A program made the position numbers and the translations under genes. This document shows, in pieces, positions 29,590 through 35,023 of a stretch of 35,023 nt of DNA. The DNA comes from DASUMP01 sp036277635 (GTDB lineage Bacteria; Actinomycetota; Acidimicrobiia; IMCC26256; PALSA-610), in contig DASUMP010000090.1 of assembly GCA_036277635.1 (NCBI GenBank), positions 1-35,023 on the forward strand, read 5' to 3'. A model generated the notes under the pieces. It was not told the origin of the DNA. It saw nothing but the letters and a program-made list of their open reading frames with translations, and searched no databases. The stretch's first letter is position 1, and every line of letters begins with the position of its first letter.

Positions 29590-29628
29590 GACGCGACCGC
29601 CCGCCCGCACGCGCCGCGAGGAGCCCGC

Positions 29629-30927
29629 ATGTCCGACGAGCCTGCCGTCCTGCGCTTCCGCGACCAAGAGCTGGAGCTGCCCGTCGTGCGGGGCTCCGAG
29701 AACGAGCTCGCGATCGACATCGCGAAGCTGCGTTCGAGCACCGGACTCATCACCCTCGACTACGGGTTCATGAACACGGGTGCGACGGAGTCCGCCATCA
29801 CGTTCATCGACGGCGACGCCGGCATCCTGCGCTACCGCGGGTACCCGATCGAACATCTCGCCGACCAGGAACACCCCTCGTTCCTCGAGACGTCGTACCT
29901 CCTCATCTACGGCGAGCTCCCGACGCTCGCCGAGCTCGACGACTTCCGGTTCGGGATCCGCAAGCACACGCTGCTGCACGAAGACGCGAAGCGGTTCTTC
30001 GACGGCTTCCCGAAGGACGCGCACCCGATGGCGATCCTGTCGTCGGTCGTGAGCGCGCTGTCGACCTTCTACCAAGACAGCCAGGACCCGAAGGACCACG
30101 AGCAGGTCCAGCTCTCGATCATCCGCTTGATGGCGAAGCTGCCCACGATCGCCGCGTACTCCTACAAGAAGTCGATCGGCCAGCCGTTCCTGTACCCCGA
30201 CAACTCGCTCGATCTCATCGAGAACTTCCTCCGCATGATGTTCGCGGTGCCGTCGGAGCCGTACGACGTGAGCCCCACGGTCGTGCACGTGCTGAAGCAG
30301 CTGCTGATCCTCCACGCCGACCACGAACAGAACTGCTCGACCTCCACGGTGCGGCTCGCGGGATCGAGCGAGGCGAACCTGTTCGCGTCGGTCGCCGCCG
30401 GCATCAACGCGCTGTGGGGTCCACTGCACGGCGGCGCGAACCAGGCCGTGATCGAGATGCTCGAGCGCATTCGCGCCGACGGCCGCAACATCCGCAAGTA
30501 CGTCGACCGGGCGAAGGACCCCGACGACAGCTTCCGCCTGTCGGGCTTCGGTCACCGCGTCTACAAGAGCTACGACCCGCGGGCGAAGATCATCAAGACG
30601 GCATCCGACCGGATCCTCTCCGAGCTCGGCCGTCGCGACGACCTGCTCGACCTCGCGATCGAGCTCGAAGAGGTCGCGCTCACCGACGAGTTCTTCGTCG
30701 AACGCCGTCTCTACCCGAACGTCGACTTCTACTCCGGTCTGATCTACCGAGCGATGGGGTTCCCGACCCAGATGTTCCCGGTGCTGTTCGCGCTCGGACG
30801 TCTGCCCGGCTGGATCGCGCACTGGAAGGAGATGCAGGAGAGCGAGAAGACGAAGATCGGGCGGCCGCGGCAGATCTACACCGGCGCCACCGAACGCAAG
30901 TACGTGACCATCGAAGACCGCACCTGA
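29629..30927 (+). CDS. gltA: Citrate synthase
   Basis: 432 residues, ATG with GAGGAG ribosome site 5 bases upstream. Condenses oxaloacetate and acetyl-CoA, the entry step of the TCA cycle; here it uses acetyl-CoA that the surrounding beta-oxidation genes would produce. Catalytic residues are visible: H232 in ILHADHEQNCSTST, H267 in GPLHGGANQAV and D366 in YPNVDFYSGL, with the substrate arginine segment SGFGHRVYKSYDPRA (305-319). Length and the N-terminal domain (IDIAKLRSSTGLITLDYG) match the type II, E. coli-like hexameric enzymes of actinobacteria. It precedes an MFS gene by 19 bp on the same strand. Confidence 0.97.
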   Translation: MSDEPAVLRFRDQELELPVVRGSENELAIDIAKLRSSTGLITLDYGFMNTGATESAITFIDGDAGILRYRGYPIEHLADQEHPSFLETSYLLIYGELPTLAELDDFRFGIRKHTLLHEDAKRFFDGFPKDAHPMAILSSVVSALSTFYQDSQDPKDHEQVQLSIIRLMAKLPTIAAYSYKKSIGQPFLYPDNSLDLIENFLRMMFAVPSEPYDVSPTVVHVLKQLLILHADHEQNCSTSTVRLAGSSEANLFASVAAGINALWGPLHGGANQAVIEMLERIRADGRNIRKYVDRAKDPDDSFRLSGFGHRVYKSYDPRAKIIKTASDRILSELGRRDDLLDLAIELEEVALTDEFFVERRLYPNVDFYSGLIYRAMGFPTQMFPVLFALGRLPGWIAHWKEMQESEKTKIGRPRQIYTGATERKYVTIEDRT

Positions 30928-30946
30928 GCGCAGCGACTCGCGCGCA

Positions 30947-32635
30947 GTGCCCGACGACCCCCACGGCCACGGGACGTTCCGTGCCGCGTTCGCGCACCGC
31001 GACTTCCGGGCACTGATCGCCCACCACGCCGCGTCGGCGACCGGCCAGACGCTCGGCACCGTCGCCGTGACCGCGGCCGTGTGGGACCAGACGGCGTCGT
31101 CGGGCTGGGTCGCTACGGCCGCGGCGGCACGGCTGCTCCCCTACATCGTCGTCTCGATGTTCGCGGGCGTGGTCGCCGACCGTCGCGAGCGACGGGGAGT
31201 CCTCGCCGTCTCCGCCGGCACACGCGCCGTCCTCGTGCTCGCGCTCGCCGCCGCGGTCGGACTCGAGGCCGCGCCCGCGCTCCTGGTCGGCCTGACCTTC
31301 CTCATGACTGCGGCAGGCACGCCCTGTTATCCGGCGCTCGCCGCGGCCATGCCCGTCGTCGTCCCGACCGAGGACCTCGCGCCCGCGAACGGGATCCTCA
31401 CCACCATCGAGTCGTCGGCGTTCGTCGTGGGCCCCGCGATCGGTGGTGTGGTGCTCCTCGTCGCGCCGGCCGAGATCGCCCTCGTCGTGAACGCCGCGGT
31501 GTTCCTCCTCGCGCTCGCATGCCTCGCGAACGTCGGCGAGCTCGGCGGCGGATCGAACGCGACCCGCGGCGACGAAGGGCTCACCGACGCGCTGCGCGCG
31601 GGAGTACGGGCGATCGTCGGCTCCCCCGACGTGATGACCCCGCTCGTCCTCGTGGTCGTGGTCAACCTCGTCTACGGCGGATCGCTGATCGGCCTGTTGC
31701 TGGTCGCGACCGAGCTGCTCGACGCGGGCCGCGGCGGCTTCGGACTCCTGAACGCGGCGCTCGGCGTCGGCGCGTTCGTCGGCGTCGCCCTGACGAATCG
31801 CGTCGCGCGCACGCGCGCGCCGATGCGCGCGCTGGCCGGCGCCACCATGTTCACCGGCATCCCGTTCGCGCTGCTCGCGATCGGCGAAGTCCTCCCGGTG
31901 GCCATCGCACTCATGGTCATCTCGGGGATCGGCAGCGTCGTGACCGAGGTGCTCGCGGTCACGCTGATGCAACGATCGCTCCCGCGCGATGTTCTCGCGC
32001 GCGTCTTCGGGATCCTCGACGCGGTCGTCATCGGCGCCGTGCTGCTCGGCTCGGCCGGAGCGCCCGCGCTGGTCGACCTCATCGGGTTGCGCGCGTCCCT
32101 CGTCGTGGTCGGCGCGGTGGTCCCCGTGCTCGGTGCCGTCGTCGCCACGTGGATGGTGTCGACGCGAGCTCGGCAGACCGTCGAGTCGGCCGCGTCGGAA
32201 CACGACCTCGGCGAGCGCGTCGCGTTGCTCGAGCGAGTGCCGTGGCTGCGCGAGCTCGTCCGCCCGGCGCTCGAGTCCCTCGCTCGCGTCGCCGACCCCG
32301 TCGAGATCGCGGCCGGGGTCGAGATCGTGCGCGAGGGCGACGCGCCCGACGACTGCTTCGTCGTCGCCTCCGGGTCGGTGCATGTGTGGCAGCGCGGCGC
32401 CGCGCCTGCCGCGACCCTCGTCGCGACGCTCGGTCCCGGCGACGGCTTCGGCGAGGTCGGGCTCTTGGAGGGACGGCCGCGCAACGCGACGGTCCGCGCC
32501 GCGACCGCGACTCGCCTGTTGCGCATCGACGGCGACGAGTTCCTCGCCGCGGTCAACGCGGTGCCCGCCGCGTCGGGCGCGGCACTCGGCGGTGGCTTCC
32601 TCGGTCGCGTCGCGCCGAGTGTGCCCGACCATTGA
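30947..32635 (+). CDS. MFS transporter fused to a C-terminal cyclic-nucleotide-binding domain
   Basis: 562 residues, GTG start 19 bp after the citrate synthase stop. Residues about 10-410 form a 12-TM MFS unit of the MFS_3/EntS kind: FRAAFAHRDFRALIAHH, the loop GVVADRRERRGV, GVGAFVGVALTNRVA and MQRSLPRDVLARVFGILD. After a helical linker (LLERVPWLRELVRPALESLA) comes a cNMP-binding domain (about 440-540) with VEIVREGDAPDDCFVVASG and the phosphate-binding cassette FGEVGLLEGRPRNATVRA; Gly-Glu and Arg are conserved, so cAMP or a related ligand may gate transport. The frame is unbroken across the junction, so this is a real fusion. The transported compound is unknown. Confidence 0.9.
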   Translation: MPDDPHGHGTFRAAFAHRDFRALIAHHAASATGQTLGTVAVTAAVWDQTASSGWVATAAAARLLPYIVVSMFAGVVADRRERRGVLAVSAGTRAVLVLALAAAVGLEAAPALLVGLTFLMTAAGTPCYPALAAAMPVVVPTEDLAPANGILTTIESSAFVVGPAIGGVVLLVAPAEIALVVNAAVFLLALACLANVGELGGGSNATRGDEGLTDALRAGVRAIVGSPDVMTPLVLVVVVNLVYGGSLIGLLLVATELLDAGRGGFGLLNAALGVGAFVGVALTNRVARTRAPMRALAGATMFTGIPFALLAIGEVLPVAIALMVISGIGSVVTEVLAVTLMQRSLPRDVLARVFGILDAVVIGAVLLGSAGAPALVDLIGLRASLVVVGAVVPVLGAVVATWMVSTRARQTVESAASEHDLGERVALLERVPWLRELVRPALESLARVADPVEIAAGVEIVREGDAPDDCFVVASGSVHVWQRGAAPAATLVATLGPGDGFGEVGLLEGRPRNATVRAATATRLLRIDGDEFLAAVNAVPAASGAALGGGFLGRVAPSVPDH

Positions 32636-32657
32636 GACCTGACGTCACCGTCAGGTC
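32636..32657. promoter_or_regulatory. Palindromic operator GACCTGACG-TCAC-CGTCAGGTC (copy 4)
   Basis: Nine-bp perfect arms; it contains the exact ACCTGAC-N6-GTCAGGT form at 32637-32656. It lies right after the transporter stop and ends 6 bp before the -10 of the acyl-CoA dehydrogenase, the same geometry as at 22129-22150. Confidence 0.75.
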
Positions 32658-32663
32658 CGCCGC

Positions 32664-32669
32664 TACGCT
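32664..32669 (+). promoter_or_regulatory. Candidate -10 (TACGCT) for acyl-CoA dehydrogenase
   Basis: TACGCT is followed by 9 bases and the ATG at 32679, without a Shine-Dalgarno. The stretch TACGCTCGCCGCG is identical to the one before the dehydrogenase at 22170. Confidence 0.55.
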
Positions 32670-32678
32670 CGCCGCGCG

Positions 32679-33854
32679 ATGGACCTGCGCCCGACGGACG
32701 ACGAAGCGGCGCTGCGCGCCGAGGTGCGCGAGTGGCTCCACGAACACCTGCCGTGGGAATACGGCCGCGGGCTCCCGCCGCGCTTCGACGCGCTCGACGA
32801 CGAAGTCGCGTTCGGGCGTGACTGGCAGGCGCGGCTCGCCGGCGGGCGCTGGGTCGGCGTCGCGTGGCCCGAGGAGTACGGGGGGCGAGGCGCCGGACCG
32901 GTCGAACACTCGATCGTCACCGAGGAGCTCGCGCGGGCCCGTGCTCCCGAGCTCGTCGGACGCATCGGCGTGAACCTCGTGGGACCCACGTTGCTCGCGC
33001 ACGGCACCGTCGAGCAGCGGGCCCGCTGGCTCCCGCAGATCCTCGGCGCGCGCGAGCTGTGGTGTCAGCTGTTCAGCGAACCCGGTGCGGGAAGCGATCT
33101 CGCGTCGCTCACGACGCGCGCCGAGCGGGTCGATGGTGGCTGGGTCCTCACCGGCCAGAAGGTGTGGACGAGCTACGCGCAGTTCGCCGACTGGGGCTGG
33201 TGCCTCGCGCGCACCGACCCCGACGCACCGAAGCAGCGCGGCATCACCGGCTTCGTCGTCGACATGCACGCGACGGGGGTCGAGGTGCGGCCACTGCGGC
33301 AGATCACCGACGAGACCGAGTTCAACGAAGTGTTCCTCACCGACGTGTTCGTCCCCGACGAGCACGTGGTCGGCCCGGTGCACGAAGGGTGGCGGATCGC
33401 GAACTCCACGCTCTCGCACGAACGCGGCGTCAACCCTCGCCAGCTCGTGATCCACGCCCAGCTCCTCGACGAGCTGCTGCGTCTCGCGGCCGCGAACGGT
33501 GCCCTCGACGACGCCCGCCTCGCGCCCCGACTCGCGCGCGCGTTCGTCGAGGTGCGCATCTTCCAACTCCACAGCTGGCGGGCGATCTCGCGCACCGCGC
33601 GCGGCGACGACCCCGGCGCGGTGGGCGCGATCAACAAGCTGTGGTGGAGCGAGATGAGCAAGCGGCTGCACGACATCGCGATGTCGGTGGTCGGCCCGTC
33701 GGCGCCGCTGTGGCGCGGCGCCACCGGCACGCCCGGCGACGGTGCCTGGCAACGGTCCTGGCTCTACTACCAGGCGTCGTCCATCTGGGCCGGCACCAAC
33801 GAGATCCAGCGCAACGTCGTCGGCGAGCGCACGCTCGGGTTGCCGCGCAAGTGA
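32679..33854 (+). CDS. Acyl-CoA dehydrogenase (FadE)
   Basis: 391 residues, ATG start. Beta-oxidation flavoenzyme. The FAD/substrate segment is CQLFSEPGAGSDLASL (129-144), with LTGQKVWTSYAQFADWGWCLART (157-179), EVFLTDVFVPDEHVVG and the C-terminal IWAGTNEIQRNVVGERTLGLP. Ala371 replaces the common catalytic Glu of the 'YEGT' loop; E248 in SHERG is at the alternative helix position. The 'AGTNEIQRN...ERTLGLPR' ending is typical of FadE26/28-type subunits used for steroid or branched acyl-CoAs, which pair with a second subunit. It opens an operon with an enoyl-CoA hydratase and a CoA-transferase, under the palindromic operator. Confidence 0.93.
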   Translation: MDLRPTDDEAALRAEVREWLHEHLPWEYGRGLPPRFDALDDEVAFGRDWQARLAGGRWVGVAWPEEYGGRGAGPVEHSIVTEELARARAPELVGRIGVNLVGPTLLAHGTVEQRARWLPQILGARELWCQLFSEPGAGSDLASLTTRAERVDGGWVLTGQKVWTSYAQFADWGWCLARTDPDAPKQRGITGFVVDMHATGVEVRPLRQITDETEFNEVFLTDVFVPDEHVVGPVHEGWRIANSTLSHERGVNPRQLVIHAQLLDELLRLAAANGALDDARLAPRLARAFVEVRIFQLHSWRAISRTARGDDPGAVGAINKLWWSEMSKRLHDIAMSVVGPSAPLWRGATGTPGDGAWQRSWLYYQASSIWAGTNEIQRNVVGERTLGLPRK

Positions 33855-33857
33855 GCG

Positions 33858-33863
33858 TAAGGT
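33858..33863 (+). promoter_or_regulatory. Candidate internal leaderless -10 (TAAGGT) before the enoyl-CoA hydratase
   Basis: TAAGGT is followed by 7 bases and the ATG at 33871. It lies in the 16-bp gap after the dehydrogenase stop. It could also act as a weak ribosome site (AAGG), so the promoter reading is tentative. Confidence 0.35.
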
Positions 33864-33870
33864 CGTGACC

Positions 33871-34695
33871 ATGGGTCTCGAGACGATCCGCTACGACGTC
33901 GCCGGCGCGATCGCGACGATCACGCTCGCCCGTCCCGACGCGGCGAACGCGCAGAGCTCGCAGCTGATCAACGAGCTCGACGCCGCGTTCGACCGGGCCA
34001 GCGTCGACGACGACGTGCGCGTCGTGGTGCTCGCGGCCGACGGCACGCACTTCTCGGCCGGGCACGACCTGAAGGAGCTGCTCGCCGGCGAGGAGTCGTG
34101 GGCGGCCAAGCGCGCGACCCCCGAAGGCAAGCTCGAGCACGAGCAGACGATGTACTGGGACAAGCTCGTGAAGATCCGCGACTTCCCGAAGCCGACGATC
34201 GCCGCGGTCCAGGGCACGTGCGCGGCCGCAGGGCTGATGCTCGCGTGCATGTGCGACTTGATCGTCGCCGCCGACGACGCCCAGTTCTCGAATCCGGTGT
34301 TGCGCATGTCGGGGGTCGGCGTCGAGCTCCTCGTCGAACCGTGGGAGCTCGGGCCGCGCAAGGCGAAGGAGTTCCTCCTCTGTGCGCAGACGTTGTCGGC
34401 CACCGACGCCGAACGGCTCGGGCTGGTGAACCGGGTCGTGCCGCGCGCCGAGCTCGCGAGCGCCGCCGCGGCGATGGCCGCCGAGGTCGCGCTCGTCCCG
34501 CCGCTCACCGCGCGTGCCGTGAAGGAGTCGATCAACCACATGGTCGACCGCATGGGTCAACGCGACTCGTGGCGGTTCCACTTCTGGCTCCACCAGTTCG
34601 TGTCCAACACGCCGACCGCGTTGGCGCGCGTCGAGGCCCGGCGGGTCGGCGGCATGGATGCCGTGAAGGCGGAGCAGGAGCGGGGCGACGCGTGA
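33871..34695 (+). CDS. Enoyl-CoA hydratase/isomerase (crotonase family)
   Basis: 274 residues from the ATG at 33871; a longer open frame overlaps the dehydrogenase gene. Adds water across the double bond made by the upstream dehydrogenase, or isomerises it. The first oxyanion segment is THFSAGHDLKEL (about 60-71) and the second is AAVQGTCAAAGLMLACMCDLIVAADDAQF. The usual hydratase Glu of the 'E' segments is not obvious: the stretch after it reads SNPVLRMSGVGVELL, so the exact reaction is uncertain. The C-terminus has AVKESINHM and a Trp/Phe-rich helix. It is 16 bp after the dehydrogenase and overlaps the next start as GTGA. Confidence 0.9.
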   Translation: MGLETIRYDVAGAIATITLARPDAANAQSSQLINELDAAFDRASVDDDVRVVVLAADGTHFSAGHDLKELLAGEESWAAKRATPEGKLEHEQTMYWDKLVKIRDFPKPTIAAVQGTCAAAGLMLACMCDLIVAADDAQFSNPVLRMSGVGVELLVEPWELGPRKAKEFLLCAQTLSATDAERLGLVNRVVPRAELASAAAAMAAEVALVPPLTARAVKESINHMVDRMGQRDSWRFHFWLHQFVSNTPTALARVEARRVGGMDAVKAEQERGDA

Positions 34696-35023
34696 GCGGT
34701 CCGCTCACCGGCCTGCGCGTGCTCGACCTCGGGACCCGGATCGCGGCACCGTTCTGCGCGGGGCTGCTCGGCGAGATGGGCGCCGAGGTGATCAAGATCG
34801 AACAGCCCGGCACCGGCGACTTCATGCGCGAGATCGGCCCGTTCGCCGACGGCTACTCCCTGTTCTGGGCGGTCGAGGGGCGCGGTCGCAAGAGCGTCAC
34901 CATCGACCTGCGGACGACCGACGGTCAGGAGCTGCTGCGCACGCTCGCAGCTCGCTCCGACGTGGTCGTCGAGAACTTCCGCCCCGGCACCCTCGAGCAG
35001 TGGAACCTGGCGCCGGCGTCGCT
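34692..35023 (+). CDS. CaiB/BaiF family III CoA-transferase, N-terminal fragment (cut by window end)
   Basis: About 110 residues from a GTG overlapping the hydratase stop (GTGA). It reads GLRVLDLGTRIAAPFCAGLL, then GEMGAEVIKIEQPGTGD, GRGRKSVTIDLRTTDGQELL and SDVVVENFRPGTLEQW, the standard N-terminal half-domain of family III transferases (alpha-methylacyl-CoA racemase relatives also belong here). It moves CoA between acids, or racemises 2-methyl-acyl-CoA, a step needed for branched and steroid side chains. The frame has no stop before the window end. Which activity applies cannot be told, because the catalytic Asp region lies outside the window. Confidence 0.92.
   Translation, partial: MSGPLTGLRVLDLGTRIAAPFCAGLLGEMGAEVIKIEQPGTGDFMREIGPFADGYSLFWAVEGRGRKSVTIDLRTTDGQELLRTLAARSDVVVENFRPGTLEQWNLAPAS

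Overview
The window is about 35 kb of very GC-rich, gene-dense bacterial DNA. It has many GTG starts, short intergenic gaps and several apparently leaderless promoters. Three traits point to an actinobacterium: a KstR-type TetR regulator with KstR-like operators, several acyl-CoA dehydrogenases, and an F420/deazaflavin-type nitroreductase-family protein. The secreted protein with 'GYW...DGGVFSFGDA' repeats is a style I associate with class Acidimicrobiia; that class assignment is an inference. I found no tRNA, rRNA, CRISPR array, insertion sequence or phage gene.

Layout. 1-246 (-): start of an MMPL/RND transporter. 444-5466 (-): thiamine salvage operon behind a TPP riboswitch (about 5470-5585), in the order thiamine pyrophosphokinase, ThiB-like lipoprotein, ThiP-like permease, ThiQ-like ATPase, and then an AlkA-like DNA glycosylase. 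5608-7077 (-): secreted glucosaminidase-like protein with a six-repeat C-terminal region. 7142-11022 (-): FadD19-like acyl-CoA ligase, DHA2 drug exporter and KstR-like TetR regulator. 11126-13884 (+): alkyl-sulfatase-like metallo-beta-lactamase protein, lipoprotein and SDR. 13881-16145 (-): molybdopterin oxidoreductase, divergent from 16222-18243 (+): zinc alcohol dehydrogenase and a glyoxalase-II-like hydrolase. 18240-19145 (-): AbiEi-like/DUF559-like protein, divergent from a Ddn-like protein at 19230-19580 (+). 19573-22101 (-): cytochrome P450 and an EntS-like MFS exporter. 22170-25523 (+): acyl-CoA dehydrogenase, acyl-CoA ligase and a small lipoprotein. 25525-26619 (-): short acyl-CoA dehydrogenase. 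26702-29575 (+): V4R-like/GAF/GAF/GGDEF/EAL c-di-GMP protein. 29629-35023 (+): citrate synthase, MFS transporter fused to a cNMP-binding domain, acyl-CoA dehydrogenase, enoyl-CoA hydratase, and a family III CoA-transferase cut by the window end.

Two regulatory themes tie the lipid genes together. First, a palindrome of the form CCTGAC-N6-GTCAGG sits at four promoter regions (16187-16206, 20761-20780, 22129-22150, 32636-32657). These serve the zinc alcohol dehydrogenase, the P450, the divergent exporter/acyl-CoA dehydrogenase pair, and the acyl-CoA dehydrogenase/hydratase/CoA-transferase operon. Together these genes could hydroxylate, oxidise, CoA-activate and beta-oxidise one substrate class, so they look like an undescribed catabolic regulon whose regulator is not evident here. 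Second, KstR-like sites (TnnAACnnGTTnnA) lie at the same distance from the start codons of the KstR-like regulator and the FadD19-like ligase, which suggests a small steroid or branched-lipid circuit. All functional statements come from motif reading and remembered family features; no database search was run.
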